A stretch of 64,000 nt of DNA. It comes from Pseudomonas synxantha (GTDB lineage Bacteria; Pseudomonadota; Gammaproteobacteria; Pseudomonadales; Pseudomonadaceae). The position numbers were made by a program, and so were the translations under genes. A model generated the notes under the pieces. The model saw only the letters and a program-made list of their open reading frames with translations. It made no database searches and was not told the origin of the DNA. Shown here one piece after another: positions 6,271 through 15,870 of the stretch; the first letter of the stretch is position 1, and every line of letters starts with the position of its first letter. Location of the stretch: contig NZ_LT629786.1 in NCBI RefSeq assembly GCF_900105675.1, positions 3,968,001 through 4,032,000 on the forward strand, in the 5' to 3' direction.

Positions 6271-9117
6271 ATGGCGCAGCAGTATCAACCGGGGCAACGC
6301 TGGATTAGTGACAGCGAAGCAGAGCTGGGGTTAGGCACCGTTCTGGCACAGGACGGGCGCTTGTTGACCGTGCTCTATCCGGCCACTGGCGACACCCGCC
6401 AGTATGCGCTACGGAATGCGCCCCTCACTCGCGTGAGGTTTTCGCCGGGTGACACCATCACCCATTTCGAAGGCTGGAAAATGACCGTACAGGAAGTCGA
6501 CGACGTCGATGGCCTGCTGGTCTACCACGGCCTCAACGGGCAGAACGAGCAGGTCACCCTGCCGGAAACCCAACTGTCCAACTTCATCCAGTTCCGCCTG
6601 GCCAGCGACCGTCTGTTCGCCGGGCAGATCGACCCGCTGGCCTGGTTCTCGCTGCGCTATCACACCCTGGAACACACCAGCCGCCAACTGCAATCGTCAT
6701 TGTGGGGCCTGGGTGGCGTACGCGCGCAACCCATTGCGCACCAACTGCACATCGCCCGTGAAGTCGCTGACCGTATCGCGCCTCGGGTCTTGCTGGCTGA
6801 CGAAGTGGGCCTGGGCAAGACCATCGAAGCGGGCCTGGTGATCCATCGCCAACTGCTCTCGGGCCGTGCCAACCGCGTGCTGATCCTGGTCCCGGAAAAC
6901 CTGCAGCACCAGTGGCTGGTGGAAATGCGCCGCCGCTTCAACCTGCAGGTCGCGCTGTTCGATGAAGAGCGCTTTATCGAAAGCGATGCCACCAACCCGT
7001 TCGAAGACACCCAGCTTGCACTCGTTGCGCTGGAGTGGCTGGTGGATGACGAGAAGGCCCAGGACGCGCTGTTCGCGGCCGGCTGGGACTTGCTGGTAGT
7101 CGACGAAGCCCACCACCTGGTGTGGCATGAAGACAAGGCCAGTGCCGAATACAGCCTGGTCGAGCAGCTTGCCGAGGTCATTCCCGGTGTCCTGCTGCTG
7201 ACCGCCACCCCGGAACAACTCGGCCAGGACAGCCACTTTGCGCGGCTGCGCCTGCTCGATCCAAACCGTTTCCACGACCTGCAAGCTTTCCGCGCCGAGA
7301 GCGAGAACTATCGCCCGGTGGCCGAGGCCGTGCAGGAATTGCTGGACAAGGGCCGCCTGTCACCAGCCGCGCACAAGACTATCCAGGGTTTCCTCGGTAA
7401 CGAAGGCGAAGCCCTGCTCACCGCCGTCAACGATGGCGACAGCGAAGCCAGCGCCCGCCTGGTGCGTGAACTGCTCGACCGCCACGGCACCGGCCGCGTG
7501 CTGTTCCGCAATACCCGTGCCGCCGTGCAAGGCTTCCCCGAGCGCAAGCTGCACGCCTACCCGCTGCCGAACCCGGATGAATACCTCGAATTGCCTTTGG
7601 GCGAGCACGCCGAGCTGTACCCGGAAGTCAGCTTTCAGGCGCAACCGGACATCGAGGAAGAAAACCGCTGGTGGCGCTTCGACCCACGGGTCGAGTGGCT
7701 GATCGACCAACTGAAAATGCTCAAGCGCACCAAGGTCCTGGTGATCTGCGCCCACGCCGAAACCGCCATGGACCTGGAAGACGCCCTGCGCGTGCGCTCC
7801 GGCATCCCGGCCACGGTATTCCATGAGGGCATGAACATCCTGGAGCGTGACCGCGCCGCCGCCTACTTCGCCGATGAAGAGTTCGGTGCCCAGGTGCTGA
7901 TCTGTTCAGAAATCGGCAGTGAAGGCCGCAACTTCCAGTTCTCCCATCACCTGGTGCTCTTCGACCTGCCGTCCCACCCTGACCTGTTGGAACAGCGCAT
8001 CGGCCGTCTGGACCGGATCGGCCAGAAACATGTGATCGAGCTGCACGTACCGTACCTGGAAACCAGCCCGCAACAGCGCCTGTTCCAGTGGTATCACGAA
8101 GCACTGAACGCCTTCCTCAACACCTGCCCGACCGGCAACGCCTTGCAGCATCAATTCGGCCCACGCCTGCTGCCATTGCTGGAAGCTGCCGACGACGGCG
8201 AGTGGCAAGCGCTGATCGACGAAGCCCGTGCCGAGCGCGAACGCCTGGAGCAGGAGCTGCACACCGGTCGTGACCGCTTGCTGGAACTCAACTCCGGCGG
8301 CGCCGGTGAAGGCGATGCGCTGGTCGAAGACATCCTCGAGCAAGACGACCAGTTCGCCCTGCCGATCTACATGGAAACCCTGTTCGACGCCTTCGGCATC
8401 GACAGCGAAGACCATTCGGAAAACGCACTGATCCTCAAGCCGAGCGAAAAAATGCTCGACGCCAGCTTCCCCCTGGGTGACGACGAGGGTGTGACCATCA
8501 CCTACGACCGCAACCAGGCACTGTCGCGCGAAGACATGCAGTTCATCACCTGGGAACACCCGATGGTGCAAGGCGGCATGGACCTGGTGCTGTCCGGCTC
8601 CATGGGCAACACCGCCGTAGCATTGATCAAGAACAAGGCGCTCAAGCCGGGCACTGTGTTGCTGGAACTGCTCTACGTCAGCGAAGTGGTGGCGCCGCGC
8701 TCGCTGCAACTGGGTCGCTACCTGCCACCGGCCGCCCTGCGCTGCCTGCTGGATGCCAATGGCAATGACCTGTCGGGGCGCGTGTCGTTCGTGACCTTGA
8801 ACGACCAGTTGGAAAGCGTGCCACGGGCCAGCGCCAACAAGTTCGTACAGGCCCAGCGCGATCAGCTCACGCCGCGCATCAACGCCGGTGAAGAGAAGAT
8901 CGCCCCGCGCCACGCCGAGCGTGTGGCCGAGGCCAAGCGTCGTCTGGCCGCAGACACCGACGAAGAACTGGCGCGCCTGACCGCATTGCAAGCGGTCAAC
9001 CCCACCGTGCGTGACAGCGAGCTGGTTGCCTTGCGCAATCAACGCGAGCAAGGCTTGGCCATGCTCGATAAGGCGGCGCTGCGATTGGAAGCGATTCGGG
9101 TGTTGGTGGCGGGCTGA
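6271..9117 (+). CDS. rapA: RNA polymerase-associated ATPase RapA (HepA)
   Basis: A 948-residue Swi2/Snf2 ATPase that binds RNA polymerase and helps recycle it after transcription. The N-terminal Tudor-like domains (about residues 1-110, starting [17 protein letters not shown]) precede the helicase core: Walker [15 protein letters not shown] (about 175-188), DEAHH (about 278-282), LLTATP (about 310-315), and the C-terminal helicase motifs [12 protein letters not shown] and [12 protein letters not shown]. The RapA C-terminal domain fills the rest. Length agrees with E. coli RapA (968). A GGGAG lies upstream of ATG 6271 and a strong terminator follows, so it is monocistronic. Confidence 0.96.
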   Translation: MAQQYQPGQRWISDSEAELGLGTVLAQDGRLLTVLYPATGDTRQYALRNAPLTRVRFSPGDTITHFEGWKMTVQEVDDVDGLLVYHGLNGQNEQVTLPETQLSNFIQFRLASDRLFAGQIDPLAWFSLRYHTLEHTSRQLQSSLWGLGGVRAQPIAHQLHIAREVADRIAPRVLLADEVGLGKTIEAGLVIHRQLLSGRANRVLILVPENLQHQWLVEMRRRFNLQVALFDEERFIESDATNPFEDTQLALVALEWLVDDEKAQDALFAAGWDLLVVDEAHHLVWHEDKASAEYSLVEQLAEVIPGVLLLTATPEQLGQDSHFARLRLLDPNRFHDLQAFRAESENYRPVAEAVQELLDKGRLSPAAHKTIQGFLGNEGEALLTAVNDGDSEASARLVRELLDRHGTGRVLFRNTRAAVQGFPERKLHAYPLPNPDEYLELPLGEHAELYPEVSFQAQPDIEEENRWWRFDPRVEWLIDQLKMLKRTKVLVICAHAETAMDLEDALRVRSGIPATVFHEGMNILERDRAAAYFADEEFGAQVLICSEIGSEGRNFQFSHHLVLFDLPSHPDLLEQRIGRLDRIGQKHVIELHVPYLETSPQQRLFQWYHEALNAFLNTCPTGNALQHQFGPRLLPLLEAADDGEWQALIDEARAERERLEQELHTGRDRLLELNSGGAGEGDALVEDILEQDDQFALPIYMETLFDAFGIDSEDHSENALILKPSEKMLDASFPLGDDEGVTITYDRNQALSREDMQFITWEHPMVQGGMDLVLSGSMGNTAVALIKNKALKPGTVLLELLYVSEVVAPRSLQLGRYLPPAALRCLLDANGNDLSGRVSFVTLNDQLESVPRASANKFVQAQRDQLTPRINAGEEKIAPRHAERVAEAKRRLAADTDEELARLTALQAVNPTVRDSELVALRNQREQGLAMLDKAALRLEAIRVLVAG

Positions 9118-9137
9118 TCATTCGCTGCCAATTAGGA

Positions 9138-9162
9138 GGCCCGCTTAGTGCGGGCCTTTTTT
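9138..9162 (+). terminator. rapA intrinsic terminator
   Basis: GGCCCGC (9138-9144), a short loop, GCGGGCC (9150-9156), then T6. Confidence 0.92.
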
Positions 9163-9180
9163 ATTGGTCTTGAGGGCCTC

Positions 9181-9262
9181 ATCGGGGGCAAGCCCCCTCC
9201 CACACTGACCGAGTAGAGTTCAGACAACTCGGTCAAATGTGGGAGGGGGCTTGCCCCCGATA
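9181..9262. repeat. REPIN: two inverted REP sequences
   Basis: ATCGGGGGCAAGCCCCCTCC... at 9181 is mirrored by ...GGAGGGGGCTTGCCCCCGAT ending at 9262, with a short spacer that itself holds an inverted ACCGAGT/ACTCGGT pair. The pair lies between the convergent ends of rapA and the MFS gene. Such palindromic doublets are mobilised in trans by RAYT transposases; no RAYT gene is in this window. Confidence 0.9.
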
Positions 9263-9276
9263 GGGTCACCTCGGTC

Positions 9277-10623
9277 TCATGCCGTTACCGCAGAAGCCGG
9301 CACTTGAACCCCACTCAGCCCATCCTTCATGCGCTTGGCATCGCGCACAAAACTACGTGACGCCTGGAACAAAAACAGCATGGTCAAGAACAGCGCCACC
9401 GGAATCAGGTACATGGCGTCATGCAACCCCACGGCTTTATAAGCCTCAGTCATCTGCTCCGCTCCCGCCGCGTACATTGCCGAATGGGCAAAGTGATCAG
9501 ACAGCCCGCCCACCACAATCGGTCCCATCCCGCCGCCGAGCAAATACAAACCGGCAAAGAACAGCGCCATTGCCGTAGCGCGCAGGCGCGGTTCGACCAC
9601 ATCCTGGATCGCCGTATAAACGCAGGTGTAGAAGTTGTAGGCAAACAACCAGCCCACACTGAACAGCGAGACAAACACGCCAATCTCGATACGCCCGGCA
9701 TGCAGGGCCCAGGCGGTAGTCACCGTGGAGATAATCAAGCTGCACGCGGCAAACAGCAGACGGCCATTGGCGATCCGCTGATGAATCTTGTCGGCAATCC
9801 AGCCGCCCAGGGTCAAGCCCACCAGGCCGGTCAAACCGACAATCACACCCGTCGCGACAGCCGCATCCTGCAATGGCATCAGAAAATACCGTTGCAGCAT
9901 CGGCACCAGGAACGAGTTGCACGCATACGTAGCAAAGTTAAAGCACAGCCCGGCGAGCACCAGCCAGAGAAAGGTCGGCACTGCCAGCACGCGACGGATC
10001 GGGCGGTCGACGCGCTCCTGGGAGACTTGCACGGTTTCCGCCGCGCCGCGCTTGGGTTCTTTTATATAGAACATGAACACCGCCAGGATCAGCCCCGGCA
10101 CCGCCGCGATAAAGAACGGCGCACGCCAGCTGTCGAAAGCCTTGACCATCCAGCCGATGGTAAAGAACGCCAGCAACAGGCCCAACGGCAGACCGAGCAT
10201 AAAAATGCCCATGGCTCGCGCACGGCGGTGGGCGGGAAACAGGTCGCCAATCAGCGAGTTGGCAGCCGGCGCATAGCTGGCCTCGCCAATACCAATGCCC
10301 ATGCGCACCAGCAGGAAGCTCCAGAAACTGCCGACCAAGCCGTTGACTGCCGTCAGCCCGCTCCAGGCGAACAGGCCCCAGCCCATCAATTTGCTGCGTG
10401 AGCCAGTATCGGCCAGGCGCCCGAGCGGCAGCCCGGCGATGGCGTAGACAATGGTAAAGGCGGTGCCGATGATCCCGAGCTGGAAGTCGCTCAGGTGCCA
10501 TTCCATGCGAATGGGCTCGATGATGATCGCGGGGATGGTGCGATCAAAGAAATTGAACAGGTTGGCGAGGAACAGCAGGAACAGAATGCGCCAGGCATTC
10601 GCCGCTTGGGTCGAGTTCTGCAT
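9277..10623 (-). CDS. MFS transporter, spinster-like
   Basis: A 448-residue inner-membrane carrier with about twelve hydrophobic segments. The N-terminal FLANLFNFFDRTIPAIIIEPI (first membrane segment; shown in part of its length) and the loop motif GRLADTGSRSKLMGWG between segments 2 and 3 are typical of major-facilitator proteins, and RMGIGIGEASYAPAANSLIGD resembles the spinster-like subgroup. The substrate cannot be told from sequence; related bacterial proteins are annotated as organic anion or sugar-phosphate-type carriers without firm proof. The ATG at 10623 has a weak Shine-Dalgarno. A direct repeat lies about 120-150 bp upstream, in the divergent spacer shared with the YkgJ-type gene. 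Confidence 0.85.
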   Translation of the reverse strand: MQNSTQAANAWRILFLLFLANLFNFFDRTIPAIIIEPIRMEWHLSDFQLGIIGTAFTIVYAIAGLPLGRLADTGSRSKLMGWGLFAWSGLTAVNGLVGSFWSFLLVRMGIGIGEASYAPAANSLIGDLFPAHRRARAMGIFMLGLPLGLLLAFFTIGWMVKAFDSWRAPFFIAAVPGLILAVFMFYIKEPKRGAAETVQVSQERVDRPIRRVLAVPTFLWLVLAGLCFNFATYACNSFLVPMLQRYFLMPLQDAAVATGVIVGLTGLVGLTLGGWIADKIHQRIANGRLLFAACSLIISTVTTAWALHAGRIEIGVFVSLFSVGWLFAYNFYTCVYTAIQDVVEPRLRATAMALFFAGLYLLGGGMGPIVVGGLSDHFAHSAMYAAGAEQMTEAYKAVGLHDAMYLIPVALFLTMLFLFQASRSFVRDAKRMKDGLSGVQVPASAVTA

Positions 10624-10741
10624 GGGTCCGTCTCTTTTATTGTTATGAGAGCTGCGATGCCCGACGCATCCTGCCCGGTACCTGCAACATAATCAGGCTG
10701 GCAGCGGTTGTCTGTAATGATTCGTAAAGCTGATAGGGCAT

Positions 10742-10771
10742 GATTTCACCCGATAACGCGGGATTTCACCC
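10742..10771. promoter_or_regulatory. Direct repeat GATTTCACCC x2, 20 bp apart
   Basis: GATTTCACCC occurs at 10742-10751 and again, identical, at 10762-10771. A 20-bp period puts both copies on nearly the same face of the helix. The pair sits between the divergent MFS and YkgJ-type genes, where an operator is expected. No known consensus was matched. Confidence 0.4.
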
Positions 10772-10873
10772 ACAAAAATATAAGTGCTTGCCCCCCTTCC
10801 CAATGGCCTTGGCACGGATAGAATGGCGAGCCTTCCGTTGCACCCTCCTCTTACCTTCTTATCGATGACGCCC

Positions 10874-11242
10874 ATGTCCGAAGCCAGTCCGTGTCTGAAT
10901 TGCGGTGCCTGCTGTTCACACTTTCGTGTGTCTTTCTTTTGGGGCGAGTGCGCCTCATCCGGGGGTACGGTGCCCGATGACCTGGTGGTGCAGATCAACC
11001 CCAGCCGAGTGGCGATGATCGGTACCGACCAGAAGCCCGCGCGGTGTTGCAGCCTTGAAGGTGAGGTTGGGCAGGCAACCAGTTGCTCGATCTATGAACA
11101 GCGTTCCAGCGTATGCCGCGAGTTCGATTCTTCCTGGAGCCAGGGGGTGCAAAATGTCGACTGCGATGCGGCGCGCGCCGCGTTCGGCCTGGCCCCCCTT
11201 GAGGAGCAACACTTCGAACTGGAATTGCCCATCAGTGCTTAG
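10874..11242 (+). CDS. YkgJ-family cysteine cluster protein
   Basis: A 122-residue protein with the zinc/iron-chelating Cys pattern of the YkgJ (CxxCxxCC) family: CLNCGACC close to the N-terminus, then RCC, a CSIYEQRSSVCREF segment and a further Cys in VDCDAARAAFG. The role of the family is unproven; metal binding is assumed from the cysteines. ATG 10874 (MSEASPCLNCG) is chosen because family members begin just before the first Cys cluster; ATG 10865 is nearly as good and neither has a clear Shine-Dalgarno. It is followed after 140 bp by the cyclic-di-GMP enzyme. Confidence 0.82.
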   Translation: MSEASPCLNCGACCSHFRVSFFWGECASSGGTVPDDLVVQINPSRVAMIGTDQKPARCCSLEGEVGQATSCSIYEQRSSVCREFDSSWSQGVQNVDCDAARAAFGLAPLEEQHFELELPISA

Positions 11243-11381
11243 CACCAAACGTTATGTGTCGCATGCCAAAATCATTGAAATCAAAGTGCCATTATTCATC
11301 GCAAATGCCACGAGGCTTTCTATACTCGACGTCATAGGTCATCGCCTCTGGCAGTGACGTGGCTCCAAGATGGGATAAGCT

Positions 11382-13646
11382 ATGGAATGGCTGGGTCAGC
11401 ATTTTTTTACCGACCTTCCAGACAGCGGGCATTTATTACTCAATTGCAGTCATAACCCCTTTCTGGTGCTGCTCGCCTACCTGGTCGCCTGCGCAGCGGG
11501 TTTCGGTACGCTAGACATGGCCGAACGCGTCGGCCATGTCGAAAACCCCACCGCCCGCCGTCATTGGTGCTGGCTGGGAGCGGGTTGCCTGGCGGGCGGG
11601 ATCTGGTCGACCCACTTCATCAGCATGCTGGCCTTCCAGGCCCCTGTCGCCATTCACTACGAACTTCTCACGACCTTCGCTTCCCTGCTGATCGCCCTGA
11701 TCGCTGCGCTATTGGCCATGCAAACCCTCAGTCATGCCCACGTGCGGCCCCACCAATACCTGCTGGCCTCAGTGTGGATGGGCCTGGGCATCGCACTGAT
11801 GCACTACGTGGGCATGGCGGCCATGCGCTCCCAGGCCCAGGTGTACGTTGAATCGCGACTGTTCATGGCGTCGGTGGCGATTGCCATCGGTGCCAGCCTG
11901 GCGGCGTTGCTGCTGTCCAGTTACCTGCGTAACGGTGCCGGGGTCTTTCATCAATTGCTCAAATACGCCGCCAGCCTGGTGCTGGGCGCCGGAATCCTGA
12001 GCATGCATTTCACAGGCATGGCCGCCATGCAAATGCTGGTACTCAATGATGCGGACCTGTCGCTGCCGGTAGATAACAACCCGATTCAACTGGGCCTGTC
12101 GGTGGCGGTGATTACTTTGCTGGTGATCGGCAGCAGTATCAGCGCAGCCCTGGCGGATAAAAAACTGCAACACAAGGAGCATGACCTGCGCCGGGTCAAC
12201 GCGCTGCTCAGCGAACTGGACCAGGCTCGCGCCTCGCTGCAACAGGTGGCCCACTTCGATGCATTGACCAATCTGCTCAACCGCCGCGGGTTCAATCAGA
12301 TTTTCGCGGAAAAAGTCGTAGAAAAAACGCGAAACAAAGGGATGATGGCGGTGATCTTCCTCGATATAGATCACTTCAAGCGCATTAATGACAGCCTTGG
12401 GCACGATGCTGGCGACCAGTTGCTCACCGTATTGGCCGGGTATATCAAAAGCTCGGTACGCAGCCATGAGGATGTGGTCGCACGGTTTGGTGGCGATGAG
12501 TTCTGCATCCTGATCAACATCCATCATCGCGACGAAGCACGGCACTTGGCCCTGCGCATCATGCAGAAAATGAAAGAACCCATCGAACTGGCCGGCCGAC
12601 GCATGGTGATGACCACCAGCATCGGCATCAGCCTGTTCCCCGACGACGGCCAGACCTGCGAAGAACTGTTGAAAACCGCCGACCTGGCGCTTTATCAATC
12701 CAAGGATGCCGGGCGCAACAGCCTGCACTTCTTCAGCTCCAACCTGAAAACCCGCGCGTTCCTCGAACTGCAGCTGGAAGAAGAGCTGCGCGCTGCCCTG
12801 CGCGCACGCAGTGGGTTGGTGCTGTTCTATCAACCGATCTTCGACATGAAGCTTGCCAAGGTCACGCGCCTGGAAGCCCTGGTGCGCTGGCAGCATCCGC
12901 AGCACGGGCTGCTGGCACCGGACCGCTTTATCGGCATCGCCGAGAATAACGGGCTGATCGCGGAGCTCGACCACTGGGTACTGCGCCAAGCCTGTCATGA
13001 TCTGAGCCTGCTGTCTGACCGAGGCTACACAGAACTGACCATGACGGTGAACTGCTCGGCGCTGAACCTGGCCCGGGACGAGTTGGCCGATGAAATCGAA
13101 GCCGCCCTGCGCTTCGCCACTGTGGCCGCCAACCGCCTGGAACTGGAAGTCACAGAAAACGCACTGATGGGCAATATCAGCAGCACCCTGGCGCTGTTGC
13201 GGCAAATCCGTGCGTTGGGCGTCTCCCTGGCGATCGATGATTTCGGCACTGGCTATTCATCCCTGGCCTACCTCAAGCGCTTGCCGCTCAACACCTTGAA
13301 AATCGACCGCTCGTTTATCCAGGACATCCCGAGATCCAGAGCCGACAGCGAAATTGTCCAGGCGATTATCGGCATGGCCCACACCCTGCACTTGCAGGTG
13401 GTCACTGAAGGCGTGGAAACCCAGGAGCAATTCGAGCTGCTACTCAGACATGGCTGCGACTATATCCAGGGCTACCTGCTCAGCCCGGCGGTGCCCTTCA
13501 ACGAGATCATCGGCGTGATTCAAGGCATTGCGCTGCGCAACCCGCTTTACCCATTCAGCGTGGAAGGCGCCACGGACACCTCACCGCCGAACGACCCTGC
13601 GCCGGCGCGCATCGGCCCGCCTTCAATCGTCAGGCCAATTCGCTGA
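11382..13646 (+). CDS. MHYT-GGDEF-EAL cyclic-di-GMP enzyme, NbdA-like
   Basis: A 754-residue inner-membrane protein. The N-terminal MHYT sensor has seven hydrophobic segments with the metal-ligand motifs STHFISM, MHYVGMAAMR and MHFTGMAAMQ (about residues 78-225), proposed to sense a diatomic gas such as NO or O2 through a metal. The diguanylate cyclase domain has RFGGDEF with intact GGDEF at 370-374; the phosphodiesterase domain has EALVRW at 498-503 and DDFGTGYSS at 619-627, plus the KIDRSFI strand. Both active sites look complete. In P. aeruginosa the dispersal gene nbdA lies close to rapA, and this gene is also near rapA, so it is likely the nbdA counterpart; MucR is the other known protein with this layout. 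Confidence 0.88.
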   Translation: MEWLGQHFFTDLPDSGHLLLNCSHNPFLVLLAYLVACAAGFGTLDMAERVGHVENPTARRHWCWLGAGCLAGGIWSTHFISMLAFQAPVAIHYELLTTFASLLIALIAALLAMQTLSHAHVRPHQYLLASVWMGLGIALMHYVGMAAMRSQAQVYVESRLFMASVAIAIGASLAALLLSSYLRNGAGVFHQLLKYAASLVLGAGILSMHFTGMAAMQMLVLNDADLSLPVDNNPIQLGLSVAVITLLVIGSSISAALADKKLQHKEHDLRRVNALLSELDQARASLQQVAHFDALTNLLNRRGFNQIFAEKVVEKTRNKGMMAVIFLDIDHFKRINDSLGHDAGDQLLTVLAGYIKSSVRSHEDVVARFGGDEFCILINIHHRDEARHLALRIMQKMKEPIELAGRRMVMTTSIGISLFPDDGQTCEELLKTADLALYQSKDAGRNSLHFFSSNLKTRAFLELQLEEELRAALRARSGLVLFYQPIFDMKLAKVTRLEALVRWQHPQHGLLAPDRFIGIAENNGLIAELDHWVLRQACHDLSLLSDRGYTELTMTVNCSALNLARDELADEIEAALRFATVAANRLELEVTENALMGNISSTLALLRQIRALGVSLAIDDFGTGYSSLAYLKRLPLNTLKIDRSFIQDIPRSRADSEIVQAIIGMAHTLHLQVVTEGVETQEQFELLLRHGCDYIQGYLLSPAVPFNEIIGVIQGIALRNPLYPFSVEGATDTSPPNDPAPARIGPPSIVRPIR

Positions 13647-13871
13647 GATCGAGCGTTCGAATGGACAGTCCAGTCGCTGAACTCCAGCGCCCTGGCACAC
13701 CCGGAAACAATTCATCCTCGATTTCCTCTCGGTATCAACTGTTCCCGTGACGTTTACGTCACCCTCGGCTGTGACCTTTCTCTACGGCAAGGTGCCATCA
13801 CCGGCCGGGCGGTTACTCCGCTACACACTTGCAGAGGATAAAAAGACGCACCTTTTTCGTGCAGGTAATTC
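13647..13871. other. Convergent intergenic stretch with a palindrome
   Basis: No gene seen. GTGACGT-TT-ACGTCAC at 13747-13762 is a 7+7 palindrome with a two-base centre. A weak hairpin around 13840-13862 (AAAAAG...CTTTTT) may help end transcripts of the two convergent neighbours. Confidence 0.4.
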
Positions 13872-14174
13872 TTAAGCTGCCCTTTCCTGGATCAGGATCC
13901 AAGGCGATACCACCACCGCCCACAGGCTCGGGTCTCGCTCCACCAAGTCCAACGCCCGCATTGCAGACACTTCGCCAAGGCTCCCCGCAGCCAGCCAGGC
14001 GGCGACTTTCTCACGGTTGTCCTCGGCCATTCCCTCGGCCGCTTCGATCAGATCCAGGCCGGCGTCGACCCACAATAGGGCACCCTTGGCAAAGAACGGC
14101 TCGAGCTCCTTCCAGGAAATTTCGGCGGTTTCACCGAGCAGCTTGGCATAGAGGGTGCTAGGTTCTTGCGTCAT
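13872..14174 (-). CDS. DUF2288 domain-containing protein
   Basis: A 100-residue cytoplasmic protein of the DUF2288 family, function unknown. The family pattern is visible: LYAKLLGETAEISWKELEPFFAKGALLWV, then a predicted helix ending in EDNREKVAAWLAAGSLGEV, and a C-terminal DPSLWAVVVSPWILIQE. No catalytic residues are evident. It is transcribed toward the c-di-GMP gene and is divergent from braC, 340 bp away. Confidence 0.85.
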   Translation of the reverse strand: MTQEPSTLYAKLLGETAEISWKELEPFFAKGALLWVDAGLDLIEAAEGMAEDNREKVAAWLAAGSLGEVSAMRALDLVERDPSLWAVVVSPWILIQERAA

Positions 14175-14515
14175 GGGAGTTCACCTGAATAAAAAATCGG
14201 CGCAATCATAGCCTCGTAACCCAGGTAGAAAAACCCAGTAGCAAATGAGGTAGCGATTGAAAGTGCCAGGAAAGCCAAGGAATGCCTTGAAGGTTGATAA
14301 GAACCCGCCGCAATTCTGTCTTTTTCTTTCATTTAAGCGACATAGCAGTGGTATGCCCCCAGCTGCCAGCTTTTCAAGCGATCAACCGGCGCTCTACACT
14401 GTACCGGTACAGTTGCCAGGGCAATGCCGGGGGGATATCCGCGATATCTGATCCGGTTCTGCAGCTCACAAGGCCGCTAGAACTATAAAAAATACAACAG
14501 TAAGAGTGGAGCACT
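14175..14515 (+). promoter_or_regulatory. braC upstream region with two palindromes
   Basis: No gene is seen in this 341-bp stretch. ACTGTACCGGTACAGT at 14398-14413 is a perfect 16-bp palindrome, and GATATC-CGC-GATATC follows at 14434-14448. Both lie 70-120 bp before the braC start, a normal place for an operator; the regulator is not identifiable from sequence alone (Lrp-type control of branched-chain amino-acid uptake is only a guess). Confidence 0.45.
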
Positions 14516-15643
14516 ATGAATAAGGCTACTAAGCAGATTTCCAAACTGTTTGCCGCTATGGTCCTGGCTGGGGTTGCCGGCCATTCGTTCGCAGCCGACA
14601 CCATCAAGATCGGCATCGCCGGTCCCAAGACTGGTCCGGTGACGCAATACGGTGACATGCAATTCATGGGTGCCAAGCAGGCAATCGCCGACATCAACGC
14701 CAAGGGCGGCGTCGATGGCAAAATGCTTGAAGCCAAGGAATACGACGACGCCTGCGATCCGAAACAAGCCGTGGCCGTCGCCAACAAAGTGGTCAACGAC
14801 GGCGTCAAGTTCGTAGTCGGTCACCTCTGCTCCAGCTCCACTCAGCCAGCGTCGGACATTTATGAAGACGAAGGCGTCATCATGATTACCCCAGCCGCCA
14901 CCAGCCCGGAAATCACCTCCCGTGGCTACAAGCTGATCTTCCGCACCATCGGCCTCGACAGCGCGCAAGGCCCAGCGGCCGGCAACTACATCGCCGACCA
15001 CGTGAAGCCGAAGATCGTTGCCGTGCTGCACGACAAACAGCAATACGGTGAAGGCATCGCCAGTGCCGTGAAGAAAACCCTCGAAGAGAAAGGCACCAAG
15101 GTTGCCGTCTTCGAAGGCCTGAACGCCGGTGACAAGGACTTCTCCTCGATCATCCAGAAACTCAAGCAAGCCAACGTCGACTTCGTCTACTACGGCGGCT
15201 ACCACCCTGAGCTGGGCCTGATCCTGCGCCAAGCCAAGGAAAAAGGCCTGAACGCCAAGTTCATGGGCCCGGAAGGCGTCGGCAACGACTCCATCTCGCA
15301 AATCGCCCAGGGCGCTTCCGAAGGCCTGCTGGTGACCCTGCCGAAGTCCTTCGACACCGACCCTGCCAACAAAGCCATCGTCGAAGAGTTCGCCAAGAAC
15401 AAGCAGGACCCAACCGGTCCGTTCGTGTTCCCGGCCTACTCGGCCATTGAAGTCATCGCTGGCGGCATCAAGGCGGCCAAGAGCGAAGACACCGCCAAGG
15501 TGGCCGAGGCCATCCACGCGGGCACCTTCAAGACCCCTACCGGCGATCTGAGCTTTGACGCCAAGGGCGACCTGAAAGACTTCAAATTCGTGGTCTACGA
15601 ATGGCACTTCGGTAAACCAAAAACCGAAGTTTCCCCTCAGTAA
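14516..15643 (+). CDS. braC: Branched-chain amino acid ABC transporter, periplasmic binding protein
   Basis: A 375-residue periplasmic protein that binds leucine, isoleucine, valine and probably alanine for the BraDEFG transporter. A signal peptide ends at ...AGHSFA-ADT (about residue 25). The mature part starts IKIGIAGPKTGPVTQYGDMQF, the typical Leu/Ile/Val-binding fold type I, and contains VGHLCSSSTQPASDIYEDEG in the first lobe. The ATG has GGAG eight bases upstream. It is followed by a hairpin and 200 bp before braD, the usual arrangement that gives much more binding protein than membrane components. Confidence 0.95.
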   Translation: MNKATKQISKLFAAMVLAGVAGHSFAADTIKIGIAGPKTGPVTQYGDMQFMGAKQAIADINAKGGVDGKMLEAKEYDDACDPKQAVAVANKVVNDGVKFVVGHLCSSSTQPASDIYEDEGVIMITPAATSPEITSRGYKLIFRTIGLDSAQGPAAGNYIADHVKPKIVAVLHDKQQYGEGIASAVKKTLEEKGTKVAVFEGLNAGDKDFSSIIQKLKQANVDFVYYGGYHPELGLILRQAKEKGLNAKFMGPEGVGNDSISQIAQGASEGLLVTLPKSFDTDPANKAIVEEFAKNKQDPTGPFVFPAYSAIEVIAGGIKAAKSEDTAKVAEAIHAGTFKTPTGDLSFDAKGDLKDFKFVVYEWHFGKPKTEVSPQ

Positions 15644-15663
15644 GCCAGGCGTTACTGGTCAAC

Positions 15664-15696
15664 AAGCCCACTGTGCAAGCAGTGGGCTTTGTTTTA
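15664..15696 (+). terminator. Hairpin between braC and braD (terminator/attenuator)
   Basis: AAGCCCACTG (15664-15673) and CAGTGGGCTT (15680-15689) form a 10-bp stem followed by TGTTTT. It should reduce read-through from braC into braDEFG, or protect the braC mRNA 3' end. Confidence 0.8.
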
Positions 15697-15870
15697 CGAG
15701 GTTTATGGGCCATGTCACCCGCGATCCGGGCGCTGGCTCACCTGAAAATCTTAAAACCGTCACCAGCGGTTCGCTGGCAAACGCTTTGTGCAACCTGCTC
15801 ACAGAACAGGGCACCCAGCCGGAAATGACTCCACCAGTGAAATGCGTATCGGGTTTTTAGGAGCGCTGTA

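Noticed and set aside
11769..13205. 478-codon minus-strand frame over the MHYT-GGDEF-EAL gene
   Set aside because: Codon shadow; Gln/His/Arg-rich composition typical of antisense frames in high-GC DNA, and the plus strand carries clear GGDEF/EAL motifs.
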